This document shows positions 45,116 through 55,983 of a stretch of 64,000 bases of DNA, in pieces. The stretch is from Hyaloperonospora brassicae (Eukaryota > Oomycota > Peronosporomycetes > Peronosporales > Peronosporaceae). The DNA is taken from NCBI GenBank assembly GCA_947650285.1, contig CANTFL010001416.1, forward strand, positions 186,001 through 250,000, written 5' to 3'. Each line of letters begins with the position of its first letter. Positions within the stretch are counted from its first letter, which is position 1. The notes under the pieces were generated by a model. It did no database searches. It worked only from the letters and a program-made list of their open reading frames with translations, and was not told where the DNA came from. The position numbers were made by a program, and so were the translations under genes.

Positions 45116-48100
45116 CTACACAGCAGCTTCAGGAGCACCAACGACAATGGTCTTCTCGGAAAAAGCTGAGCGCTTGCGGTTGCGCTTGAGCAGCACAGTG
45201 CGATCAATCGGGTCGTTGTGTGCATTCAGCCGCATGGTCGAGCGCTGCTGGTCTCCGCTAGAGCTCTGAGCGCTCTGCATGGCTGACATGCGCGACACAC
45301 CAGAAGTGGCCTGCATGGCTGAGCTCAGCGACTGCACCGAGGCCGTAAATGATGGGATCGAAAGCGAAGACCGACGCCGCCGCAGCCCTTGTCCAGTTGG
45401 CACACGTTGGTGGGTTTGATGGCCCAGTTCTTCCTCATCCTCTTGTCGAAGGGTATCGAGCACTTCGTCAGTCAGCGTCGCGCGGTCGAACGCGTTGAGC
45501 AGAAACTGGCGCAGTGCCAACCGATAGCTGTACTTCTCCAGCAGCGCGTGCACGTACATCAGCAGCACCGGCTCTTCAAATAGTTCTGACTTCGACGAAC
45601 GCAGCTTGTTGAGCGAAGCATGCGCCTCTTTCTGGGTAATGTGATTGCTCAAGTCTGCAACGAAGCGCAGCACTTCATGCCACTCCTTGGGCATCTTGTC
45701 GCGCCGGCGTGCGAGCAGTCGCTGCAAAGGCGAAGAGGAAGGTGTCTGCGTCAACGGGCAGCAAGTTGATGATCCGGACGGCGGCCACAAAAAGAGAGAC
45801 GTGCAGTTTTGCGGGACAGCAATGGACGTGCGAGACGCATCGCGCGGGGCGTCCCATCCCAGACGCGCCAAGTGCCGCCGGCCGGCAGTAGATCGCGCAA
45901 GTAAGCCCAGGACGAAAAAGCATGTGCCGCGAATGGACACGAGCGGTGAGTCCGTAGCCAGCTTCACGATCATCTCCACAAAGTCTTGTGCGTAGAGGCT
46001 CAGCAGGTCATAACCGCGCGATGTAGCAGCCACGTGACCCAGTGCCCACAGCGCAGCACGCTTCTCAAGCGGGACGCTCGCAGCATCCCGCAGGCATGCA
46101 AGAAACTCGGGCAAATGCCCGGACGCGTGCAGGATCTGGCAGCCGGCACTGGTTTTTGCCAACTCACCATACAAGTGTACTGGCAGCGGCACCGTACGCG
46201 GACGAAGAGGTAGCAACTGCAGCGTGAACTCGACAGACTTGAGCAAAATGCGCTTGACGCTCCCATTTGTAGTGTTGGTACCTGCAGCTGAGTCCATCTC
46301 GACACGAAAGTTCCACACAGCACGTTCGCCCGGGGCGCACAATGAGCACTCAGGTGCTGACAAGTATTGGGGCGAGCGCTGTTCAGGTTGGCACGAGCTC
46401 CAATCCTTGTTCTCCTCCTTTGCCGTGTCAGCAGAAGACGATCCATTATCGGCGAAGTCCAGCGACGACGATGTCGTTTCCGACGTGCGTTCCGTACTCG
46501 GGTTCGATGCCGATCGCGCACGCAGCATTTTCTGCTGCGCATCGCTTGATAGACCAGCTCCGCTGCTACTGGCCGATCCGCTCGTCGACACAAACCCTCC
46601 ATTGCTCTGGGGCGGAGGCTTTGTGAATCCGCGCCGATCAACTGGTTGCGTGCCTAAGAACAGGCTGGCCTGCAACGTTTGCTGTGAGTTTACCACGACT
46701 GGCTGTGGCATATTGCGCGCGTCCACAACAATTCCTTTGACACGAATCGAGTTCATGCGGAGTTCGTCGTCAACGCCCGTAGCATCATCCTCGTCGCGCA
46801 TTGCAGCATCAATGTACGTTTCCAGGATGAGGTTCGATGGAGGACCGCTTCCTGGTGGCCCCACGATCTTGACCTCCATGTTCCACGGCATGCGGTACAA
46901 CCAATCTAGCCCCCAGAGAGACCGCTGACTGCTTCCGCCATTAGGTGGTTTATGCCCACCTCGCTTCATGGGCACGTTTACTGGAATGGGCGTGGGAGAA
47001 CACGTCTGACGAGTGTTCGTCGAGCTACTACTCGATCCACGCTCGCGTCCGCTGGCATCACGATGCAGACCGCGGAAAAGCGCGTGCTCTACGGCATGCA
47101 CGTACAGAATATGCTTCTCACGGCGCCAAGCGGCTAGAGTGCGCGGGATCCACTCGCCTGTGTCGCGAAGAAAGTTCAGACCCTCCACAAGCGAGAGCGA
47201 CTTGAGAAGCAAAGACTCGGCTCGCTTGTCCTTCAGTTGGATAAGCCGCATCGGTCGCTTTAGAATCATCGCTAAAAGACATGCAGGCGTCTCGGCAGCC
47301 TCTTCCAGTACACTCAATGCCGCCTTGGCAACCTCCTCTTCCTGTGTGAGCTGTGTCACCAGCGCATCGATGCCCCACTTTTCGAAATCTGCTACTTCAG
47401 AGCGCAGCAATGCACGCAACAAGCAGGTCGCATACAGACGCAAGGCCTTCGAGCCCTCCATCATCCAAGACTGAAGCAGCTTTCGGGAGCTGCCGTCAAC
47501 TGAGTAGTCCAGATTGGCTAGAATGAGCCGACAGAGAAAGTCATGACCCTTGGTCGTTCCCATGACATACAGACGCTGAAACAGGTTCGATTGCTCCATC
47601 ATCTTGAGACCTTCTTTGCTCGAGCTCATCAGTCCGAGAAGAGTGAAGTACTCACGCAACATTCGCCGCGACACATAGTCGGGTGAGAACATGCGCGCTT
47701 TGAGAACGCCAATGTGCGACTCCACGATCGCAGCTTCCGGGCGTGCTTCTAGCTCTAGTGCTGACGAGATTTCTGTCAGCAATTGACCGCGACGGTCTGT
47801 CTTCAAGAAGAGCAAGCCTTCAGGATGGTTCAGTAGAAGTGTGTACATTTGACAGGCCGGGCGCAGATAAGGCACATGGTCCGGTATCCAGTACAAGTTG
47901 GAGAAATAGCCCTTGTTACCTTGGTCGCAGCGGAAAAAACCTGACAGACGCTTGAAAAACTTCGTCTTCATTGCTTCTGACAGCCGCTGTGGGTTCGTAA
48001 GTGGACCCTCGAGCATCTCAGAGATAATATCCCAGTTCCAGTTCTTGTAATTCTTGTCCGTTAGCACGCGTGAACGATTGTGCAGCATGTCTTTGAAGGT

Positions 48101-49942
48101 ACTGTCGTCCATCTGTGCATCCAGTGATTGCTTTAGCTCGAGAACCATCAGTTCCCGTGACGTCAAGCTATCCTTCAGTTGCGCCATCGCGCTCTTCGTG
48201 CCACGCTGTGTCGAAGGAGTGGCTACAGCGTAGTTGGCAGAGCCACTGCTCGTGCCTCCAATACCGCCACCACCGCCAGATGATGGGATACGCACTACAC
48301 CTGCAATTTGTTGCAGAGCCAGTAGGTTTGACGGTCGATTCGTGTCGCGCAGGAGCTCAGATGCCAGTTGGACGCCATTCACACCGCTACCACCGTATGA
48401 GACCAACGACACCCCACGCGTGGCAATGCTGCCTGAGTTTGCACCGACAGCGTTGGCCAGCTCACTCAGCATTTCGCTCGCTCGAATTGACTTTTCGCGC
48501 TGCAAACGCTCCACAAGACTCCTCGCATGATCTCCGAGCGACATCGTCGTCGTACTCGTAAGCGAAGTCGACGATACTAGCCGCGGAAGCGCAAGCAAAG
48601 TCGCACAATGCTGGTCTGGAAGCAAACGCGAGGCCATACGCAAAATGTCCGCTAACAGGTCCATTGCCGGCTCGGCCAGTGCTCGGGACGGACCTGTCCC
48701 TAACGTCACCAATGCCTCCAGGATGCCGCAGTGAATCATCGCTAGTAGAATGATGACTGTGTAGTTGTCGAGCAGATTGTGGTTGACCGCAAGCGGCATC
48801 TGTTCAGCGCTTGGCATAGTGATAGGGAGGGACGGTGTGTCTGCTCCAGCGTCAGCTGCCGACTTGTCGAAACTCGTCTTCTTGTAGAAAATCTCGCAAA
48901 CGGTGGATAGCACTGCTTTCTGTACGTCTTCACCTACCGGTCGGACCAGTAGCTGAATCAACGACTGCAGACCTTGTGGATTGCTTGTGAGCACGACCAT
49001 ACCGGTCCACGACCGCATCATCGTGACAATAGCATTCCGACTTGCCATCCACCGCTGTCTCCGCTCGTTTCCTGCTGGCAAGTCAGTGTCTGTGAACGGT
49101 GCCAGCAGGACCTGGGAGTCCACGAAAGGCTCAATAAACTTGCGTGTCGACGGTTCATTCAGTATCAGCAGCAGTGTCATGAGCAGCGAGTCGGCCAGGT
49201 CTTGGAACGACGGCTCGAGGATCGCATCAACCAGGATCTTGGTGCCATTAGCTTCAGCTACGACCTCAACGTTCAGCAGCGCCAGCTGTCGCAGCGTCTC
49301 TAGACACACGCGTCGCATGTTGTCGTCCTTGTGTCCTGCAATGGCCGTCAGCGAAGCTACGAGACCCGTCGGCATCTGCGCCGCGTCGATCTCCATCACG
49401 CGTCGCATGACCTTGAGAGCCTGCACGCGCTCAGCCAAGTGCTTCTGCTCGCGCTCGAGCGAGCGCACGACAAACACTGGCAAGTTGAGGTCCACAAAGT
49501 GCTTGATGCTCTTGCTGCTGCTGATGGCGTAGCGTAGGGCTCGTAGGGCTCCTGCGCGCGTAGAAGTGTCCGAGTCGCACACGAGTCGACGCATGGCCTT
49601 CATGAGCCGCTCCATGGGGAAGCTGTCGAGCAGCAGCGGGTCGTTCTTGAGCTCCTGTGCATTGTATAAAGACGCCGTATCCAAATGGCAAAGAGCATCG
49701 TCAGCAATAAGGGACCACAACATTAGAGCACACAGAGGATGCGCTTTGAGTCAATCGAGCAATAGAGCGACGAATAGAACAATAGAGCGCGAGCAAGAAA
49801 AGATGTGCCGTCGTACGTAGCAGACGCGACCGGTGCTGTCGAGCTTGGACTTGCGGTCCAAGGTGCTGCGTTCGATGAGCGTGCAAATGACAGCGAGGCT
49901 GCTGTCCCCGCGCGGAGCAGCGCCTCTCGCTAGCGTCGCCAT
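45116..49942 (-). CDS. RICTOR: RICTOR, TORC2 scaffold subunit
   Basis: Two exons, 49942-49817 and 49654-45116, about 1,554 aa. The intron end is inferred: AATGCACAG|GAGCTC keeps frame, and an alternative start within the large exon (Met at 49723) would avoid the intron. The N-terminal third is an armadillo-like array typical of RICTOR_N ([38 protein letters not shown]). The middle has RDLMVLE-like and [15 protein letters not shown] stretches. The conserved C-terminal RICTOR_V region has [20 protein letters not shown] and [26 protein letters not shown] with SIN1 directs TOR to phosphorylate AGC kinases. Ser/Thr-rich spacers (around 46.4-46.7 and 48.1-48.5 kb) are likely regulatory. Confidence 0.88.
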
Positions 49943-50211
49943 GCAGGGGTCGAGGCGAGCACGACGACCGCTGTCTCTGTCTGAACAGACCGACCGACCG
50001 ACCGACACTCGAGGCGAAATCTAAAATACAGCACGCGCACGTGAATTACGGGACCTCGTGTATACACGCGTCACCCGCGCGGTATACACAGGACGACACC
50101 CCCAGGCGGGTCTTTTGCGTCCGAAAAAGACCCCACCCAACCCAGTGTCCCGCCAGCCATCGATCAGTCAAACACCCACTCACCCACTCACCCACTCACG
50201 CGTTGCGAACG
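49943..50211. promoter_or_regulatory. Divergent promoter, RICTOR / uL4m
   Basis: The 269 bp between start codons contain (GACC)n at about 49987-50006, 45-65 bp upstream of RICTOR. A CACCCACT-type tandem repeat lies at about 50172-50199, ending 12 bp before the uL4m ATG. Confidence 0.5.
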
Positions 50212-51250
50212 ATGCACCGACTGCAGCGCAGCGTGGCCAACGCGCTCGCGTTGTCGGCCCCTCGCGCCGCCTCTCGCCCGCGTGCCGTCAGCACACAGCC
50301 ACAGCAGCAGCAGCAGCAACGCGCCGTCTCGATGCTGTCCAACCTGTCGCTGGCCCCCGAGAAGCCGCTGCCGCCGCCGCGTGTGGTTCCTGCAGCGCAA
50401 GCGGTGCACGTGACGCCATTGGGGGACTTGGAGCTGCAGCTGCTGTCCCTGACCGACGACGACAGCGACGCCGCTGCTGCTACAAGCGATCTCGGGACGA
50501 TTACGATGGACGGAGAAGTGTTTGGCGCGCCGGACCGCGTGGACATTCTGCACCGCGTCGTGCGGTGGCAGTTGGCGTGTCGGCGCGCGGGCACGAACAA
50601 GACCAAGACGCGGTCGGAAGTGAGCGGCTCGACGCGCAAGCCGTGGAAGCAGAAAGGGTCGGGACGCGCGCGTGTGGGGGACATCCGCGCCCCGCAATGG
50701 CGCGGCGGGTACCGTGTCCACGGCCCCGTGCTGCGCGATTTCTCGTACAGTCTGCCGAAGAAAGTGCGCGCCATGGGCCTGCGCGTTGCCTTGTCGACGA
50801 AACTGCGTGAGGGAAAGCTCGCGGTTGTGGACTCGCTGGACGCGAACGTACGTGTGCTGGATGGGCTTGTGGTGGTTGTAGTTGATGGTGGCGGTGGAGG
50901 TGTTGGTTGTCGCTCGACATTCTTGCGGCCGAGTAGCTTTTGATGAGGTGTGAGTAGCTGTTGTTTTGACTTGCTGTTGTTGTCGTTGTTGTCGTTGTTG
51001 TTGTTGATTTGAGCAGGTCAGCAAGACAAAGGAGATGAAGCAGTTGCTAGGTCGTCGTGGATGGGACCACGCGCTGTTTGTAGGCGGAGAGCAGGTTGAC
51101 TCGAGCTTCTTGTTGGCGACACGCAACATCCCGCACGTCGACACGATTCCACAGCACAAGATCAACGTGTACTCGATCTTGCAGAAAGACTTGCTGATCA
51201 TCACGAAAGGCGCTGTCAAGTACCTCGAGGAACGTCTGCACGTCGACTAG
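50212..51250 (+). CDS. MRPL4: Mitochondrial large-subunit ribosomal protein uL4m
   Basis: Two exons, 50212-50847 and 51017-51250, 289 aa. Residues 1-40 are an Arg/Ala/Ser-rich mitochondrial presequence with a polyglutamine stretch. The uL4 core follows: [53 protein letters not shown], then [19 protein letters not shown], and in exon 2 [19 protein letters not shown] and [17 protein letters not shown]. uL4 lines the exit tunnel of the ribosome. The intron is rich in TTG/GTT triplets at its 3' end. Confidence 0.92.
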
Positions 51251-51443
51251 AGAAGGAAGAACGTCGCAGCAGAGTGACGGGCGCAGCGACATGTATAGAC
51301 AGTTGATCTGCACGGAAGTGGCAGCAGTCTAGACCAAGCGACAGATTGACGGATGGGGAATAAGCGCTCAGCCTGTTTTTTTTTCACCCGCGTCTGCGTC
51401 TCCACTTGAACGATCCTTTCTGCCACTCTGACACTCGGCTCAC

Positions 51444-52094
51444 TCAGATGGACGGCGCTTTGCTGAGGTCACCTGTCGGCAAGAGCTCCGAGAACTTGTC
51501 CGTAGCTCGCAGTCGCTCTTCCACAAGAGCTGGCTCACTGACCTCACTAGCAGCCGAGTCGCAGGCGGTCAACAGATGGGCCTGACCCAGGAACTCTTTG
51601 GCCTCTGTCAGCTCCGCTGTGAGCACCTCACGCTGCTTGTCCATAGCAGCCTTCAGTGCATCTCGCTTGGCTTGGAAGCTGCGGCCATTGGCCAGCACCT
51701 TCGTCAGCGTGTGCTTGATCCATCGACTCTCTCGCTTGATCTCGGCCACGTCGGTCGCGCTCGAGCCAGCACTAGACCCGAACTCGCCCACGGCCATGCG
51801 CTCCAAGTGCCAGCCACTCAACTCGCCCATGCGAGCGCTGGGAGCGCTTAGGTCGAGGATCTCGCGGAAGTTGTCAATGTTGCGTCGTTGCTACTGGTGG
51901 GTACACACAGACAGAGGGGCGTTAGCAATGAGCCGCTAGTGCGGAGGTCACAGGTCGAGACGTACGTCGTAAACTGCTGCGAGCTCCGTCCACTTGTCTT
52001 CCAGACCAGTGCGCGTATAGAGGTCGCACAGTTCGCAGATAGTGGCGGCGCCTGCAGTCGCGCCGCCGTCCTTTGCGCTGCTGCGCTGCAACAT
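51444..52094 (-). CDS. Coiled-coil protein of unknown function
   Basis: Two exons are supported, 52094-51966 and 51890-51444, giving 191 aa with a phase-0 junction (AAVYD|QRRNIDNFREILD). An in-frame Met at 52184 or further upstream exons are possible, so the N terminus is open. The protein looks largely helical, with a coiled-coil-like stretch (ESRWIKHTLTKVLANGRSFQ, KAAMDKQREVLTAELTEAKE). No catalytic motif, signal peptide or membrane segment was seen. I do not recognise the family. It ends 193 bp from the convergent uL4m gene. Confidence 0.55.
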
Positions 52095-52184
52095 GATGAG
52101 CGTCTGCGTCGAAGAGTGGGTACAGCAGTTGAACAATTGTGTCGTTTTGGTCCAGTGATGGGCATCAAATGTATCCACGATCAC

Positions 52185-52866
52185 AGAAACGGAGGCAAAG
52201 TGCAGACGGTGGTTACACTATTCACGACGAATGGAAGTGGGTCGGTTCAATACCATGAAGCCCACGGCCTCGTCTACAAGCTCACTCACTTCCTCAAGAC
52301 ATGGCGACTGGTTTGATGCTATGTTTGTAGTGAGCCTGAATGCAATAGACGAGGAAGGAAGCAGGTAGGAGTCAGCCGATCAGGATATACAAAACGGATC
52401 GATCTTGAACTGTCCATGGGCGATTGCTGCATCGACGAACGAACGAGTGCTACTACAGCTCACGATGCCTCACTGACAACGATTGGCGATGCACTGGTTG
52501 GGAAGCAGCAAGACGCTTGTGCGATGTCTTTGGCGACCACCGAAGGCGACTTCCACGCGTTTGCAATACAATGAAGTTGACAACACGTCGTGGAGTCTTT
52601 GCATCATGCGATCTGTCGCAGCTAAATAAGTACTTCCAGCACCCCATCCACTGGTGCGTATTGACTGACATCGGCTTCGTACGTCGACGACGATGCTGAT
52701 AAGGACTACGAATGATTGAAAACGTGGCGCTGCTCTCCACATGTGCCGAAGGCATAAACACACCATGAGCACATTCTGCGCTTTTCGCAATCCTTGCGAG
52801 GGGTGAAATGGTCAGACTATATTTGGTCCACAACTTTGTCAAAAGACACAATTTCGCTCGTGTAGC
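52185..52866. other. No gene recognised
   Basis: Two overlapping minus-strand frames (52453-52878 and 52470-52790) are open but show no motif and have a composition unlike that of the neighbouring genes. Otherwise this is intergenic sequence 5' of the J-protein gene. Confidence 0.35.
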
Positions 52867-54316
52867 ATGCGCTGCCACTACGCAGTGCTGGGCATCGCGC
52901 GCGACGCGTCAGCCGTCGAGATCAAGCGGGCGTTTCGCCAACAGGCACTGCGGTGGCATCCGGATAAGCACCAGCAACATGGCGTATCCAGTGACGAGTC
53001 GACCGAGAAGTTCCAGAGCATCCAGAACGCCTACGAAGTGCTCAGTGACCCGCACGAGAAGAAATGGTACGACGACCATCGAGAGCAGATCTTGCGTGCC
53101 GACGACGACGACGGCGACGGCGACGACGAGATGGACCTATTCCGTTACTTCAGTGCCTCGGTCTATTCGGGTTTTGGCACGGACGAAACGGGCTTTTATT
53201 CGGTGTATGGAGATCTCTTTACAAAGGTACAGCGGGCTGCACCTTTGTGACTGCTTTGTTTGCAGTGAGATCATTATAGACTAACAACACGTATGGCCTT
53301 GACAGATTGACGAACTAGATCGGGATACTGGTGATAGCAACAGGTCTGAAGCTGCACCGGGGATAGGCCACGCTGGCACGTCGATGAACGATGTCAACGC
53401 GTTTTACCAGCACTGGAAGAGCTACATGACGCAGCGCAGTTTTGCATGGGTAGACGAGTACAAACCTAGTGAGGCACCGACAAGAGTCGTGCGACGAGCA
53501 ATGGAGAAGGAAAACAAGAAGCTACGGGATGCAGCGAAGAAGGCGTTTACGACTGAAGTGCGCGAGTTGGTGGATTTCGTGTGTCGTCGGGACCCCCGAG
53601 TGCAGTCATTTCAAAAGCAAAAGCAGCAAGAAAAGGAGCAGCAGCGCATGGAAGAAGAGGCAAAGAAGCGCGAGAAGCAGGAGGCTTACGATATGGAGCG
53701 ACGAGTGTTCCAGGAGCAACAGGAGAAGTTCTGGACAGATGGCAGTATGGAGACGAGTCGCGTCAATGATCGAGACATTGAGCTGCAACTCCAAAAGTTT
53801 CGGGAAAAGATGGATGCTGACGTGCTCGTGTGTGACTTGTGCTGCAAGACGTTCAAGTCCACAAAACAGTTGCAGAACCATCTTGTGTCGAGAAAGCACC
53901 GTGAGAAAGAGGTGGAACTTGGCGTCGTCAGTGCTTCCAGCGCCTTGGATGACGAGATGGATAGAGATCTGCGAGAGGAGCTCGTTGCTCTTGGCAAAGT
54001 CAAGCTTGAGTCGGATGGCGATGATACGGTGTCTGCCAAGTCGTCTACAAAAGCGAAGCCAACTGATGAATGTGCCGAGCAGGAGAAAGAAGAGGGGGAA
54101 GCTGCACGAAAGAAAGCTGAGGCTGATAGTGTGCGAATTGAAAAGGAGCAGAAGGCAGCCGAGAAGCGCCGGGAACGCAAAGAGATGCGCAAGAACAAGA
54201 AGAAGGAGCACGTGGAAGAGATCGTGAGCAGTGCGCGCTCGAAAAAGGAGAAGAAGGAAGAAGACGGAGAAGACCAGCGTGGTCGCGGTAAGAAAAATGG
54301 CAAGAAGCGTCGATAG
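52867..54316 (+). CDS. DNAJC21: J-domain cochaperone, DNAJC21/JJJ1-like
   Basis: Two exons, 52867-53226 and 53306-54316, 456 aa. The N-terminal J domain has YAVLGIARDAS, FRQQALRWHPDKH with the HPD triad, and NAYEVLSDPHEK. Next is the DNAJC21-type region FYQHWKSYMTQRSFAWVDEY, then a long charged helix and a C2H2 zinc finger of the ribosome-biogenesis type (CDLCCKTFKSTKQLQNHL...H). The tail is Lys/Glu-rich. In yeast Jjj1 and human DNAJC21, this layout serves release of the shuttling factor Arx1/PA2G4 from pre-60S particles with Hsp70. Human DNAJC21 has two zinc fingers; only one was seen here. Confidence 0.9.
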
Positions 54317-55983
54317 AAGATATGATCAGCAGGAGCTCTTGTTTCGATAGTGAAGCAGTGAGTCTGGACTTCCGTGCACGGCCGCCTATCCATGGACGTC
54401 TGTGTATCAGTCAATGTCGCACGTTGTACGGTCGTCGAACTGAAGATGTTGTTCATGGGACCTGGAAAGGTGCACCTTTCCGGCACTTACACAAAGGTGA
54501 AAGCTTTGTACCTATGAGTCTGCTGGTCGCGTCGGATCGCTTGTCTCGCGTGTTTACAGGACCACCCACTCGATCCGTTCGTGATGAAGTTACAGAGTCG
54601 AAAAACGCTTTCTACGTGTCTACGCGCAGTCCAAGCAACAGCTTATCGACGGCTGGATCGATGGTCAGGATTTCTGCGAGCACGTGCGTTTAGGCAGCTC
54701 ACAGATGTCGCGATGTAGCTACGAAGTTCAATTTCGTACACCGATCACTCGACAGAATCGGCACATGCATAAGATTCCGAGTGTTTGTATCGATGTCGAT
54801 CAGAAGATACCCAAAGTACGTACGTCAGAGTGAGTTTCGCCTTTCGCGTAGCTATCACGTGGCCACGTCGTGCATCGCTAAATGGGTAAATAGTATCGCG
54901 CCAGTGTGCGAACCTCTTGCTTGTTGTATCCCCCCCCCACACACACACTTATCGGATAGCACAGCAACCCACCGTCAGAGTCGTCGAAGCACGTGCACGT
55001 ATGGTCTTGACGGGTCGAAGAGCACCAGCGACTGGGATTGACAGGGAGGCGGGGCATGAGCAATAGGTCTGCTGACAACCAGTTGTTACAAGTGCTTGAT
55101 GCTACGTACTGACTTCCCACTGCCAGGAACGTCGTCCCCTCGAAGGTTCGACTAGACCACGTACGTACGTACGTACATACGTGCGTATACCACATGACAA
55201 CGACGAAGACCGCGACGACGACAGCGAGCTGCTACTTTCGAGCAAACAGCTGACGTGTCCCTTTCGTGACAGCCAACGCAGTCGCACTGCAATCCCAACA
55301 CGAGCCGTCACGACGACGTGGTCGGTCGACTGCCATCGAACGTCTCTCGTTTCTACTGCGCCCCACGCACTCACGCGCACAGAGCGACAACCCGACAACA
55401 CCACTCGGGTGCACCACAAAGAGAGAAAAACGCCCATCAACCAAAAGCTCTGGTGCTGTGCTGGTCTCGTCCCGGACGTGCAGTCTGCGGTCGACGACCG
55501 TGATGATGTGAACGCCCACTGTGAGGCCCCAAGTGCAGCAACGAAGCGCCGCGACCCGAGGAAAGGTCGCCGTGCGCTGACCAGCACGAACACTCCCTGA
55601 AACCGTTGCGGCCGAAGCCTCGACGAACGCGCCTGAGTGAGGCACAGGCGGCCACGCACTGCATACTCAGCGCAAGTGACAGCGGCTGCGGCTGGTTGAA
55701 CACCCCATACGGAACAAAACGCCCCACGCGACGACGTTTCGTACCACATGTCGGTCCGATCTCTGCACGCCAATGCTGAGACATGTGCCCCCCCCGTTCA
55801 GTACCCCTCGCCCAGTCACTCACTCAGTTACGCAGTTACGCAGTTACGCACTTCGAGTCGTCAGCAGCACAGCAGTTCGCTCCACGTGCAGCGCCGCAGC
55901 TGCTCGTCACGAGGAGGAGAGCGAGCAAGCGCCGCAAAAGAGCGACCGAACTGCGCCCGTGTGGCAGCTCACCCGCTGGCAAT
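54317..55983. other. Intergenic region with short tandem repeats
   Basis: No gene was recognised with confidence. An open frame at 54322-54693 (plus) and a 223-codon frame at 55102-55773 (minus) lack motifs, and I regard them as chance. A (GTAC)n run is at about 55159-55182 and a CAGTTACG tandem at about 55825-55850, the latter 134 bp before the LRR receptor start. Confidence 0.4.

Noticed and set aside
50188..51219. 343-codon open frame on the minus strand
   Set aside because: Antisense to uL4m including its intron; no family features.
55102..55773. 223-codon minus-strand frame in the spacer before the LRR receptor gene
   Set aside because: No motif, unusual composition, overlaps a GTAC tandem repeat; likely chance in GC-rich DNA.
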